In this document: piece by piece, positions 25,096-33,586 of the stretch
Layout of the letters: every line of letters starts with the position of its first letter
Numbering within the stretch: position 1 is the stretch's first letter
Origin: Alteriqipengyuania_B sp035481675
Lineage (GTDB): Bacteria > Pseudomonadota > Alphaproteobacteria > Sphingomonadales > Sphingomonadaceae
Direction of reading: 5' to 3'
DNA length: 64,000 nucleotides
Assembly: GCF_035481675.1 (NCBI RefSeq)
Contig: NZ_JAYJJW010000001.1
Location: 1,364,001-1,428,000 of the forward strand
Notes under the pieces: model-generated
The model's database searches: none
What the model was told of the DNA's origin: nothing
The model's input: only the letters and a program-made list of their open reading frames with translations
Made by a program: the position numbers and the translations under genes

Positions 25096-25605
25096 CTAAG
25101 CCTCGCCGGCGGGGTCGATCAGCGCGGAATCGAGCGCCTCGCGCGGGGATTTCTCGCCCCACAGGGAAAACTGGAACGCGGGGTAGAAGCGGTCGCATTC
25201 GGCCACGGCGTTCTCCACCAGCGCCTGCGCCTGGCTCAGGTCCAGCATCCCGTCGTCGCCCAGCATCATCGCGTTGCGATAGAGGATCATCCCGCCTTTC
25301 GACCACGTTTCGAAATGGCCGAGCCAGACCTGCTCGTTGATGAGCGAGATGAGCTCGTGCAAATTGGCGCGGCGGCCTTCCGTGGCCCTGATATCGGGCA
25401 GGCAGAGCAGCTGCAGCACGTGGTCTTCCTGCCGCCAGATCGCGCGCAGCTGGTAATTCGCCCAGCTGCCCTGCACCTCGCCGGTGATCTCGTTCTCCTC
25501 GACGAACTCGCACGGCCAGCCGCGCGCTTCGAACAGCTGCGCGAGCATGTCGACCGGGGGCGACTGGTCGACGGTGGTGGCCTGCCTTTGCTGGCGGTCG
25601 ATCAT
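25096..25605 (-). CDS. YbjN domain protein
   Basis: A 169-residue cytoplasmic protein of the YbjN family, which has a fold like type III secretion chaperones. In other bacteria the family affects motility and stress responses, but no activity is established. Typical features are the segment LHELISLINEQVWLGHFE near 84-101, the paired ILYRNAMML and the C-terminal FQFSLWGEKSPREAL. ATG at 25605 is favoured; an in-frame ATG at 25668 would add 21 residues that look non-homologous. proC starts 5 bases after its stop, a common neighbour pair in sphingomonads. Confidence 0.78.
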   Translation of the reverse strand: MIDRQQRQATTVDQSPPVDMLAQLFEARGWPCEFVEENEITGEVQGSWANYQLRAIWRQEDHVLQLLCLPDIRATEGRRANLHELISLINEQVWLGHFETWSKGGMILYRNAMMLGDDGMLDLSQAQALVENAVAECDRFYPAFQFSLWGEKSPREALDSALIDPAGEA

Positions 25606-25764
25606 CGGGCGGATAGTCCTGCGAACCTCATGCAGGGTGACATGGCGCAGGCCCGCCCCACCGCGCAATCGCGCGGCATCGCGCAGCGGTGCACAACCGT
25701 TTTCGCTTGTTCAAACCTTGTGCAAAAGCCGGACCCGCCAGCATTGGAAGGGAGGCGGGCAGCC

Positions 25765-27432
25765 TCAGGGCAGCTTGTCGACCGCCTCGCCCTCGGCGCT
25801 GGTGAAGCGGAAGCTATCGATCTCCAACGCCTTCAAATCGCTGACCATTTTATTGGCTGCGGCGGCGCTGTCGAAGGGGCCGAAGACTAGGCGATTGGTC
25901 TCGCCCCAGGTGGCGACATAGGCCTCCCGGCCCTCAAGCAAATCGCCGCCCGTGCGGCGGATCCGCCGCCAGTCGAAGCGCAGCGCGTCGCGGTCGCGGC
26001 CCGTGGCCACCTGCACCCACTGGCGCGACGGCGCGGCAGGCGGAGGCGGTGCGGCGCGCTCGCGCGGGGGCTGGATAGCGGTGATGTCGACGCCGCCGGT
26101 GGGCGCCGCGGGCGCGGCAGCGGGCAGGCGGAAGCTGCTGAACGCCTCGTCCAGAGACGCGGGCTCCTCTGCAACCGCGACAGTCGTCGCCGGCGCCGGT
26201 TCGATCGGCGGGACGTCGGTGGGAGCGGGCGAAATGTCCGCGCGGACGATCTCGATAGTGGGACGCGGTGTCTCGGCTTCGGTCGGCCCGGCCACCTCGT
26301 CCGCCTCATTTTCGATCGCGGCGACCACTGCCTCGGCAGCAGGTTGCGCGGCGGTCTCGACCGGTTGCTGGACAGGCTGCATCACTGGCGAAGCCGCAGG
26401 GGGTTGCGCTACCGGAGTTTCCGTAACCGGGGTCCGGGAGATCGGGGGAAGCTCGGCTGTCGCGAGCGCCGGCTGTTGCGCCGGCTGCTGTGCTGGTGGC
26501 GGGGTGACCGCAGGCGCCGGCTGGGCGGGAGCAGGCTCGGCCTGCGCGACCGCGGGGCCAAGCTGCGGCCCTTGCGGCTCAAGCCTGCTCGGCGCTTCTG
26601 CCCCGCGTTGCGCGGCCAAGGCCTGTTCGTAGCGCGAGCGGGTGGGGTCGGCGGGCGCGAAGGCAACCGCCTCGTTGCGCGGGAAATGGCCGAAATTGGC
26701 CGCCGCTGCCTGCTGCGCCGCGGTCAGTGCGGGCATTTGCCGCAGGTAAGGCTCGAATCGCGCCGCGGCCGCCGGCGGCTGGAGCGCCTTGACGATGGCC
26801 ATGGCCTCGTCCGCGCGGCCGGCGATCGCCAGCACGAAGGCGCGGGTGCGGAAGGCGGCACGGTTGCCGCGCTGGAGCAGCGGGAGGAGCGTCGATTCCG
26901 CCCCGACGATGTTGCCGTCGATCGCCTGGCTGAGCGCCATCCGGCGGGTGACGACTGCGTCCTCGCCGCTCGACAGGGCGGCCCGGTAGGCCTGCTGCGC
27001 GCGGGCTGTATCGCCGACCAGATCGTAGGCGAGGCCACGGTCGCCCCAGTATTTGCCCAACTGCGCGCCCGATGCCTCGGCGCGTTCGAACAGGGACAGC
27101 GACTGGTAGGGGTCCTCGGTGCGCACTGCGACCACGGCAAGGCCGAGGAGGATGCGCGCATCGCCGCGCGCGAGCGCCTGCGCGCGGCTGAAATAATCCT
27201 GCGCGGCCTCGTCGTCATTGAGGTCGAGCGCGGCGAAGCCGGCCATGCGCAGGGCGTTGAGGTCTCGCGGGTCCTGCGCCAGACGGCGGGTCGCGGCGCG
27301 CAGGCTTTCCTGCGCCTCCTCGGTGGAAGCCGTGTCGGTGTAGTCCGGCACCTGCGCGTGGGCAGGCGGCGCCATGACGCTAAGGGCGAGCGCAAACGCG
27401 CCAAAAGAGAAGATCAGGCCGGAATGTCCCAT
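25765..27432 (-). CDS. TPR and SPOR domain envelope protein next to ftsZ
   Basis: A 555-residue exported protein. The signal peptide ends near residue 26 (AHAQ). Residues about 35-215 are helical repeats of TPR type (RLAQDPRDLNALRMAGFAAL and AAQDYFSRAQALARGDARIL are two examples). About 250-470 is a Pro/Ala/Glu/Val-rich linker. About 475-555 is a SPOR domain (WVQVATGRDRDALRFDW, AYVATWGETNRLVFGPFDS) that normally binds denuded glycan strands at the septum. It lies 96 bases downstream of ftsZ on the same strand. A division-site or peptidoglycan scaffold role is likely by context. ATG at 27432 is chosen because the signal peptide begins there. Confidence 0.82.
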   Translation of the reverse strand: MGHSGLIFSFGAFALALSVMAPPAHAQVPDYTDTASTEEAQESLRAATRRLAQDPRDLNALRMAGFAALDLNDDEAAQDYFSRAQALARGDARILLGLAVVAVRTEDPYQSLSLFERAEASGAQLGKYWGDRGLAYDLVGDTARAQQAYRAALSSGEDAVVTRRMALSQAIDGNIVGAESTLLPLLQRGNRAAFRTRAFVLAIAGRADEAMAIVKALQPPAAAARFEPYLRQMPALTAAQQAAAANFGHFPRNEAVAFAPADPTRSRYEQALAAQRGAEAPSRLEPQGPQLGPAVAQAEPAPAQPAPAVTPPPAQQPAQQPALATAELPPISRTPVTETPVAQPPAASPVMQPVQQPVETAAQPAAEAVVAAIENEADEVAGPTEAETPRPTIEIVRADISPAPTDVPPIEPAPATTVAVAEEPASLDEAFSSFRLPAAAPAAPTGGVDITAIQPPRERAAPPPPAAPSRQWVQVATGRDRDALRFDWRRIRRTGGDLLEGREAYVATWGETNRLVFGPFDSAAAANKMVSDLKALEIDSFRFTSAEGEAVDKLP

Positions 27433-27495
27433 AGGTCCGCGTTTATGCAGTACAAATCGCGGCTTGCGAAGGCCTGAACGCCGGCAAAGCGCGTG

Positions 27496-27521
27496 CGCGG
27501 GCGGCCCGCAAGCCGCCCGCG
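27496..27521 (-). terminator. Strong hairpin after ftsZ, possible terminator
   Basis: CGCGGGCGGC (27496-27505) pairs perfectly with GCCGCCCGCG (27512-27521) around a six-base loop, 7 bases past the ftsZ stop. The minus-strand tail is CACGCGCTTT, weak in T. It may therefore stabilise the 3' end or terminate only partly, allowing read-through into the TPR/SPOR gene. Confidence 0.5.
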
Positions 27522-27528
27522 TCATGCG

Positions 27529-29328
27529 TCACTGGTTGTTCTGGCGGCCGAGGAAGCGCGGGATATTGATGCCGCCGCCGTCGTTCTTGTCGTCGTCATC
27601 GTCCTCGTCATCGGAAGAACCCGATGCGCCCGAACCGCCCCCGCGCGACAGGTTGGCCATGCGTTCGAACAGCGTGCTGCCGCCGCCGCTGCCTTCGCCG
27701 CCCGAACCAACCGAGCCTGCGCCGCCGGCGGCTCCGCCACCGGATTCCGCGCCCGCTTCGCCGGACCCGGCGACAAGGCCGCGCCTGCGCCCGCCCTGTG
27801 CGGGAGGCTGCACGTCCTCGTCCGCTTCGGCAAGGCGGGTCGCGTCGAGGAGCAGTTCGTCGCTGCTCGCCTCGTCGTCGCTGTCGTCCGGGGACGATCC
27901 GCCGCTCAGTTCCAGCGGGCCTTCGTCGTCATCCGCGCCGCTTGCGGGCGGGTGGAAGCCGCCTTCGCCCGGGTTCATGTGGGCGTCGTCGGTCGCCGGT
28001 TCTTCCACGGTAGCGGGTTCCGCGTCGTAGCCGCTCGGCACGCGCGGGGCAGAAAAGTCGTCTTCCTCGTCGTCCTGCCGCAGGCCGGCCAGCGGATCGA
28101 CGATATCGTCGACATCGTCGTCGTCCTCGCCCTCTTCCTCGTCATAGTCGTAGCCACCGGAAAGGCCGGAGAAGCCGGACAGCCCGTCGTCGCTATCGCC
28201 GGCATCGCTGCCGCCGATGGCGAACTGGTCGTCTTCGTCCTCGCCATCCTCGGCCATTTCCTCGGCGCTCGGCACCGGTAGCACCGGGGTCTTGGGCCCG
28301 CGCGAGGCGCCGAGATCGACGGGGCGCTGCGAATATTGTGCCGGGGCGACGGTGCCTTCCGCGCCGTCCTCGATACCCGTGGCGACCACCGACACGCGGA
28401 TCTTGCCGTCGAGATCGGGGTTGAAGGCGCTGCCCCAGATGATGTTGGCATCGCTGTCGACGAGTTCGCGGATGTGGTTCGCCGCCTCGTCCACTTCGAG
28501 CAGGCGCATGTCCTCCCCGCCGATGATCGAGATGATGACGCCCTTCGCACCGGCCATGCTGACACCGTCGAGCAGCGGGTTGGCGATGGCGCGTTCGGCG
28601 GCTTCGAGTGCGCGGTTGTCGCCCTCGCCCTCGCCAGTGCCCATCATCGCCTTGCCCATTTCCTGCATCACCGAGCGGATGTCTGCAAAGTCGAGGTTGA
28701 TAAGGCCCGGCATCACCATCAGGTCGGTGATCGAGCGCACGCCCTGCTGCAGCACTTCGTCGGCCAGCTGGAACGCCTGCTTGAACGTGGTGTCGGGCTT
28801 GGCGACCAGGAACAGGTTCTGGTTGGGGATCACGATCAGCGTATCGACGTGCTTCTGCAGTTCCTCGATACCCGCTTCGGCGGCCCGCATGCGGCGCGCG
28901 CCTTCGAACATGAAGGGCTTGGTCACCACGCCCACGGTCAGCACGCCCATCTTGCGCGCGGCCTCCGCGATCACGGGCGCCGCGCCGGTGCCGGTGCCGC
29001 CGCCCATGCCGGACGCGATGAAGACCATGTTCACCCCGTCGAGCAGCCGTTCGACTTCCTCGATCGTCTCTTCGGCCGCCGCACGCCCGACTTCGGGCCG
29101 CGACCCTGCGCCCAGGCCCTGGGTGATTTCCGGGCCGAGCTGGATGCGCTGCTCCGCCGACGAATTGTTCAATGCCTGCGCGTCGGTGTTGGCGACGACG
29201 AAATCGACGCCTTCGATCTGCGCGTCGATCATGTTGGCAATGGCGTTGCCGCCCGCCCCGCCGACACCGATCACGGTGATGCGCGGACGCAGTTCTTCGA
29301 CGGAGGGCGGGCCGATATTGATGCTCAT
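27529..29328 (-). CDS. ftsZ: Cell division GTPase FtsZ with very long acidic linker
   Basis: Tubulin-like GTPase that forms the cytokinetic Z-ring. The tubulin signature GGGTGTG is at 109-115 and the globular core ends at about residue 320. A linker of roughly 260 residues follows, rich in Asp, Glu, Gly and Ser (for example DYDEEEGEDDDDVDD). The extreme C-terminus INIPRFLGRQ is the conserved peptide that binds FtsA and other partners. At 599 residues the protein is far longer than the usual 380-510. It closes the dcw cluster but is separated from ftsA by 133 bases that hold a promoter, a DnaA box and a GANTC site, so it can be expressed on its own. Confidence 0.95.
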   Translation of the reverse strand: MSINIGPPSVEELRPRITVIGVGGAGGNAIANMIDAQIEGVDFVVANTDAQALNNSSAEQRIQLGPEITQGLGAGSRPEVGRAAAEETIEEVERLLDGVNMVFIASGMGGGTGTGAAPVIAEAARKMGVLTVGVVTKPFMFEGARRMRAAEAGIEELQKHVDTLIVIPNQNLFLVAKPDTTFKQAFQLADEVLQQGVRSITDLMVMPGLINLDFADIRSVMQEMGKAMMGTGEGEGDNRALEAAERAIANPLLDGVSMAGAKGVIISIIGGEDMRLLEVDEAANHIRELVDSDANIIWGSAFNPDLDGKIRVSVVATGIEDGAEGTVAPAQYSQRPVDLGASRGPKTPVLPVPSAEEMAEDGEDEDDQFAIGGSDAGDSDDGLSGFSGLSGGYDYDEEEGEDDDDVDDIVDPLAGLRQDDEEDDFSAPRVPSGYDAEPATVEEPATDDAHMNPGEGGFHPPASGADDDEGPLELSGGSSPDDSDDEASSDELLLDATRLAEADEDVQPPAQGGRRRGLVAGSGEAGAESGGGAAGGAGSVGSGGEGSGGGSTLFERMANLSRGGGSGASGSSDDEDDDDDKNDGGGINIPRFLGRQNNQ

Positions 29329-29360
29329 GTGCGTTCCCTTTCAGGGCTGGACGCGGGAAA

Positions 29361-29389
29361 ATTATGGTTGATGCGATTGTGACACAAAG
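29361..29389 (-). promoter_or_regulatory. Candidate ftsZ promoter
   Basis: On the minus strand CTTTGT (29389-29384) and CATAAT (29366-29361) are separated by 17 bases, a good housekeeping-type -35/-10 pair. It lies about 30 bases upstream of the ftsZ start. The assignment is by eye; no start-site data are implied. Confidence 0.5.
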
Positions 29390-29390
29390 C

Positions 29391-29395
29391 GATTC
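29391..29395. promoter_or_regulatory. GANTC (CcrM-type) methylation site in ftsZ promoter
   Basis: GATTC touches the upstream edge of the candidate -35 element of ftsZ. In Caulobacter, CcrM methylation of GANTC sites in the ftsZ promoter affects transcription. Whether this organism has CcrM is not shown in the window. Confidence 0.5.
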
Positions 29396-29418
29396 CGCGC
29401 GGGACAGGGTGTAAACCC

Positions 29419-29427
29419 TTATCCACA
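29419..29427 (+). promoter_or_regulatory. Perfect DnaA box upstream of ftsZ
   Basis: TTATCCACA matches the DnaA-box consensus TTATNCACA exactly. It lies about 90 bases upstream of the ftsZ start, about 30 bases upstream of the candidate -35 element. DnaA activates ftsZ in Caulobacter, so a similar link of replication to division is plausible here. Confidence 0.62.
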
Positions 29428-29461
29428 GCGGCTTGTGCCCGAAAATCGGCGGCGAAATTCA

Positions 29462-30745
29462 TCAGAAATACTCGCGCATGGCACGCCAGACCTTTCCGGC
29501 GAGCGCGGGGAAGCCGATTACGTCCTGCTGTTGGTGCCGCGGACGCAGCACGCGGATGTCCACCGGATCGCGCGCGGCATAGAGCGCAAGGCCCGCCAGC
29601 GTGGCGAAAGCGGGCACGCGGTGCGCCTCCGCCAACCCGTCGAGTTCCGGCGGCTTGCCGATCCGCACGGGCGAGCCGAGCGAACCTTGCGCGTAGTCCG
29701 CAATGCCCGCCAGTTCCGCCCCGCCGCCGGTGATGACGACCTGCCGCCCGCCGGCGCCGGAAAAGCCCATGTCCTTCAGCGCGCGGTCGACCTCTTTCAG
29801 CACCCGGTCGAGCTGGTCGGCGATGACCGAGATCAGCTGCGCGCGCGGGATGCGGCCGTGGTCGTCCGCGCCGCGGGCCGGTTCGCCGCCGCGCGGATCG
29901 CCGGGCCCGTCGACCGGGATCATCTCGCGGTGGTCGCTGGGGCTGGCGACGGCGCTGCCATAGCGGCACTTCAGCCGCTCTGCCTGGAAGCGCTTGATGC
30001 CGAAGACAGAGGCGATCGCATCGGTCATGTCGGCGGACCCGATCGGAATGGACTTCAGCCCCAGCAGCATTCCCGCCGCGAAGACCGAGACATTGGTCAC
30101 CTGCGCGCCGAATTCGACCAGCGCCACACCCAGCTCGCGCTCTTCTTCCGACAGGCAGGCAAGCCCGGCAGCGACGGGCGATCCGACCACGGAGGACACC
30201 TCCAAATGCGCGTTCTGTACGCATTCGGTGATGTTGCGGATGGGCGCGCCGTCGGCGAGCATGACGTGGACATCGACCCCCAGCCGTTCGGCATGCAGGC
30301 CGGTGGGATTGGCGACGCCGTGAGCCCCGTCGAGCGTGTAATGCGCAGGCTGTGCGTGCAGGACCATGCGCCCGTCGGGCTCCAGCCCCTCCCGCGCTTC
30401 GAGCAGGAGGTGCTCGATATCCTCTTCCTCGATCCGCCGCCCGCCGATGTCGATTTCCACTTGCGCGATGCGGCTGGCGAGCCCTGCGCCCGAGGCGCCG
30501 ATATGGACCTTGCGCACGCTTTGCCCGGCGATCTTCTCCGCCCGCTCCATCGCCTCGCGCACGGCATAGGTCGCGGCCGCCATGTCGGTGACATAGCCGC
30601 GCTTGATCCCCTGCGCCTGCCGGTGGTGCGAACCCAAAACGAGGATGTTGCCGTCTTCCGTCAGCGCGGCGACCATCGCGGCGATGCGGAAGCTGCCGAT
30701 GTTGATGCAGCCGAAAACTTGGTCGAGGCGGGGTGTGTCGCTCAT
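29462..30745 (-). CDS. ftsA: Cell division protein FtsA
   Basis: Actin-like ATPase that anchors FtsZ to the membrane. At 427 residues it has the expected order: INIGSFRIAAMVA (phosphate 1) near 14-26, an SHS2-like 1C domain from about 80, VEFGAQVTNVSVF (phosphate 2) and ITGGGAELAGI (adenosine motif). The C-terminus ends with GKVWRAMREYF, an amphipathic membrane-targeting helix. A glycine/proline-rich insertion (around 303-320, GPGDPRGGEPARGADDHG) sits in the second half. ATG at 30745 overlaps the ftsQ stop (ATGA), making it the last coupled gene of the dcw run before the ftsZ promoter gap. Confidence 0.94.
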   Translation of the reverse strand: MSDTPRLDQVFGCINIGSFRIAAMVAALTEDGNILVLGSHHRQAQGIKRGYVTDMAAATYAVREAMERAEKIAGQSVRKVHIGASGAGLASRIAQVEIDIGGRRIEEEDIEHLLLEAREGLEPDGRMVLHAQPAHYTLDGAHGVANPTGLHAERLGVDVHVMLADGAPIRNITECVQNAHLEVSSVVGSPVAAGLACLSEEERELGVALVEFGAQVTNVSVFAAGMLLGLKSIPIGSADMTDAIASVFGIKRFQAERLKCRYGSAVASPSDHREMIPVDGPGDPRGGEPARGADDHGRIPRAQLISVIADQLDRVLKEVDRALKDMGFSGAGGRQVVITGGGAELAGIADYAQGSLGSPVRIGKPPELDGLAEAHRVPAFATLAGLALYAARDPVDIRVLRPRHQQQDVIGFPALAGKVWRAMREYF

Positions 30746-31671
30746 TCGCTGCGGACCTCGCCTTCGCCGGTGGCCAGGTCCTCGCCCTCCCCTTCGCCGC
30801 AGCCAGGGCAGCGCATGTAGATGCGTTCCGGCGCGCGCATGTCGAAGCTGGCGACCTTGCCGCCGAGCAGGCGGTTTACCCCGTCCAGCCGGGCGAAGCT
30901 CATCAGGGCTTTGGCAGAGGCTTCCTCCCCTTCCGGCAGGGCGAGCACCTGGTCGGTCTTGAAGGTGATGTCCCAGCGCCGGTTGCCGACCCATTCGGCC
31001 TCTGCCACCTGCGGTTTCAGCGCGGGCGCGGCTTCCAGCAGCGTTGCCAGCGCGGGCACCTGCCGCTGCGCGCCCGGCCCTTCGATCATCAGGTATGGCT
31101 TGGCATTCGCGGCGGAAATCGGCTCCAGCGCGTGGCCGGTCGCGTCGATCAGCACCAGCCGGCCGGGCTTGCGCAGCACGGCGTGGGGCACGCGTTCGAC
31201 GATGTCGATGACCAGCGTATCGGGCAGCTGGCGCGAAACGCGGGCATCCCTAACCCAGTCGAGGTCGAGCAGTTCGGCGCGAAGGGCCTCAACATCGACC
31301 AGCGGCATCGCCTGGTCCTGTTCGCCCAGCACCCGTTCGTAAACGGTGAGGACGTTCATCCGCTCCGTCCCGCGGACTTCCACGTTCTTCACCTCGAAAC
31401 CGGCATCGCCGGCCAGGTTGGCGAGCTGCTGCTGCGCCATGGCCGGCACCCCGGCGAGGCTGGCGACGAACCAGGCCAGCGCGGCCGCGCCGCCCAGGAT
31501 TATGGCGAGGAACACCCGCTGCAGCTGTTCTTCGGTGAACGGCAGGAAACGGATTGCCGCGCCCATTGCGCCGCTCGCCTGTTTCTTCGTCTGGCGTACG
31601 CGGGCCTGCGTGCCCTGCCGCCGCGCAACCTTGCGCGCCCCCGTGCCGCCCCGGCGGATCTTCTGGCTCAC
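30742..31671 (-). CDS. ftsQ: Cell division protein FtsQ
   Basis: Bitopic divisome protein that joins FtsL/FtsB to the early ring. The cytoplasmic N-terminus is very basic (about 1-35, Arg/Lys/Gln-rich). One membrane helix lies near 53-75 (FLAIILGGAAALAWFVASLAG). A POTRA domain follows, starting near 88 (FEVKNVEVRGTERM), then the FtsQ beta domain. The C-terminus contains an odd CPGCGEGEGE acidic tail. GTG at 31671 is chosen because it overlaps the ddl stop as GTGA and supplies the basic tail; an internal ATG 35 codons later would remove it. It overlaps ftsA by ATGA. Confidence 0.9.
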   Translation of the reverse strand: MSQKIRRGGTGARKVARRQGTQARVRQTKKQASGAMGAAIRFLPFTEEQLQRVFLAIILGGAAALAWFVASLAGVPAMAQQQLANLAGDAGFEVKNVEVRGTERMNVLTVYERVLGEQDQAMPLVDVEALRAELLDLDWVRDARVSRQLPDTLVIDIVERVPHAVLRKPGRLVLIDATGHALEPISAANAKPYLMIEGPGAQRQVPALATLLEAAPALKPQVAEAEWVGNRRWDITFKTDQVLALPEGEEASAKALMSFARLDGVNRLLGGKVASFDMRAPERIYMRCPGCGEGEGEDLATGEGEVRSE

Positions 31672-32621
31672 GCCGCCCTCCCTTCCAGTGCGGCCGCCAC
31701 GATCGCTTCGACCAGCGTTGCGTAATCCATGCCGCAATGCTTCGCCTGTTCGGGCACGAGGCTGAGCGGCGTCATGCCCGGCTGGGTGTTGGTTTCCAGC
31801 ACGAACAGGCCATCTTCGCCCTGCTCGTCGTCCCAGCGGAAGTCCGTGCGGCTGGTGCCCTTGCAGCCCAGAACAGTATGCGCGCGCACCGCGTATTCGC
31901 GGCACAGTTCGGCGATCCGGTCGGGGATTTGCGCCGGGCAGATATGCTCGGTCTTTCCGTCGGTATACTTGTTTTCGTAATCGTAGAAGCCCGATGCGAC
32001 GACGAGCTCGGTCACCGTCAGCGCCTCCGGCCCGCCTGCACGGTCGATCACCGCGGTGGTCAGTTCGCGCCCGCGGATGAAAGGCTCTGCCAGCAGCCGT
32101 TCGAAATCCTGCCACGGGCCCTTCGCATCGCGCGCGATGGGATTGCCGTAATCGCTTTCGTCGGTGACAATGGCCACGCCCACGCTGCTGCCTTCGTTGA
32201 CAGGCTTGAGCACATAGGGCCGGGCCAGCGGGTCGCCGTCATACAGGGTTTCGCAGTCCACGATCCGGCCGCCCGGCATGGGGATGCCATGGGGGACGAG
32301 AGCCTGCTTGGTCAGTTCCTTGTCGATCGCGATGACCGAGGTGGCGAGGCCGGAGTGGGTGTAGGGCACGCCCATCAGGTCGAGCATGCCCTGCACCGTG
32401 CCGTCTTCCCCCGGCACGCCGTGGAGCGCGTTGAACACGACATCGGGCTTCGCTTCGGCAATGCGCGCCGCGACATCGCGGTCCATGTCGATCCGGGTCA
32501 CCCGGTGGCCACGCGATTCCAGCGCATCGGCGATGCCGTTGCCGCTCATCAGCGAAACCTCGCGTTCCGCCGCCCAGCCGCCCATCAAGACGGCCACGTG
32601 GAGTTTACCCAAGGTGCTCAT
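31668..32621 (-). CDS. ddl: D-alanine--D-alanine ligase
   Basis: ATP-grasp enzyme making the D-Ala-D-Ala dipeptide for peptidoglycan. At 317 residues it has VLMGGWAAEREVSLMSG near 11-27, the HGVPGEDGTVQG loop, PYVLKPVNEGSSVGV for ATP binding, and the C-terminal metal-binding ETNTQPGMTPLS. The Ser of EREVSL is present, and a Tyr lies in the omega-loop region, fitting D-Ala as second substrate over D-lactate. It overlaps murB by ATGA and ftsQ by GTGA, the standard dcw order in alphaproteobacteria. Confidence 0.94.
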   Translation of the reverse strand: MSTLGKLHVAVLMGGWAAEREVSLMSGNGIADALESRGHRVTRIDMDRDVAARIAEAKPDVVFNALHGVPGEDGTVQGMLDLMGVPYTHSGLATSVIAIDKELTKQALVPHGIPMPGGRIVDCETLYDGDPLARPYVLKPVNEGSSVGVAIVTDESDYGNPIARDAKGPWQDFERLLAEPFIRGRELTTAVIDRAGGPEALTVTELVVASGFYDYENKYTDGKTEHICPAQIPDRIAELCREYAVRAHTVLGCKGTSRTDFRWDDEQGEDGLFVLETNTQPGMTPLSLVPEQAKHCGMDYATLVEAIVAAALEGRAA

Positions 32622-33586
32622 GGCCGGCCCACCCGCTTGATCTCCCATTCCAGTGCGACGCCCTGGCTGGCGCGGACGCGGTTGCGCACTTCCTCGCCCA
32701 GCCCTTCGATATCGGCGCTGGTCGCATCGCCGGTGTTGATCAGGAAATTGGTGTGCTTCTCGCTCACCTGCGCGCCGCCCAACGTCAGGCCGCGGCAGCC
32801 GGCGGCATCGACCAGCTGCCAGGCTTTGCCCCCTTCGGGATTCTTGAACGTGGAGCCGCCCGTCTTGGTGCGCAGGGGCTGCGAATTCTCGCGCTCTTCG
32901 GCGATGCGATCCATCTCCGCCCCGATGGTTTCGGGATCGCCGGGCGTGCCGCGAAAGCGCGCGGCGACCACGACGGCCCCGTCCGGCAAGGCGGAATGGC
33001 GATAGGAATAGTCGAGATCGGCCAGCGTCAGGCAGTGGCATTGCCCGTCCGCCATCACGACGTCGCAATCGACGAGGATGTCGGCCACTTCGCGCCCGTA
33101 AGCGCCGCCGTTCATCCGTACGAAGCCGCCGACCGTGCCGGGAATGCCGCGCAGGAATTCCAGCCCCGCAATCCCTGCATCGCGCGCTTCGGACGCCACG
33201 AGGATGCCGTGCGCCCCGCCGCCGCATTCCAACGTCGTCTCGTCCAGCTGCCGGACCTGTGCGAAAGGCTTGCCGAGCTTGATGACGACGCCGGGGATGC
33301 CCCCGTCGCGCACGATCAAGTTGGAGCCGAGGCCGAGCGGCATGACCGGCAGCGATCCGCCCAGCCGGGCGAGGAATTCGCGCAATTCATCGACGTCCGC
33401 AGGCTCGAACAGCCAGTCCGCCGGGCCGCCGGTCTTGAACCAGGTATATTTGGCGAGCGGCGCGTCCTGCCGCAGCTTGCCGCGCCATTCGCCCGCGGGC
33501 GCGGCGCCCGTGGGGGCCTCACCCGCATCGGTTTCGGGCGCCATGCCGCTGTCGCCCCACATCCAGTCCTCGCCCGGCTGCATCAT
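32618..33586 (-). CDS. murB: UDP-N-acetylmuramate dehydrogenase (MurB)
   Basis: FAD- and NADPH-dependent reductase of enolpyruvyl-UDP-GlcNAc, cytoplasmic. The FAD-binding segment PLGLGSNLIVRDGGIPGVVI is near 82-101, GIPGTVGGFVRMNGGAYG near 151-168, and the active serine is in KTGGSTFKNPEG. The short type-II form lacking the Tyr loop fits the 322-residue length. The first 35 residues (Gly/Ala/Glu-rich, MMQPGEDWMWGDSG) are unlike the family core and may be a local extension. ATG at 33586 overlaps the murC stop; the second Met codon is three bases on. Confidence 0.93.
   Translation of the reverse strand: MMQPGEDWMWGDSGMAPETDAGEAPTGAAPAGEWRGKLRQDAPLAKYTWFKTGGPADWLFEPADVDELREFLARLGGSLPVMPLGLGSNLIVRDGGIPGVVIKLGKPFAQVRQLDETTLECGGGAHGILVASEARDAGIAGLEFLRGIPGTVGGFVRMNGGAYGREVADILVDCDVVMADGQCHCLTLADLDYSYRHSALPDGAVVVAARFRGTPGDPETIGAEMDRIAEERENSQPLRTKTGGSTFKNPEGGKAWQLVDAAGCRGLTLGGAQVSEKHTNFLINTGDATSADIEGLGEEVRNRVRASQGVALEWEIKRVGRP

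Noticed and set aside
26020..26560. Plus-strand Ser/Gly/Ala-rich open frame inside the TPR/SPOR gene
   Set aside because: It is the complement of the Pro/Ala-rich linker; the minus strand has the signal peptide and SPOR domain.
29419..29427. A replication origin at the DnaA box
   Set aside because: A single box in a promoter-sized gap, with no cluster of boxes and no dnaA, dnaN or parAB genes; promoter control is the simpler reading.
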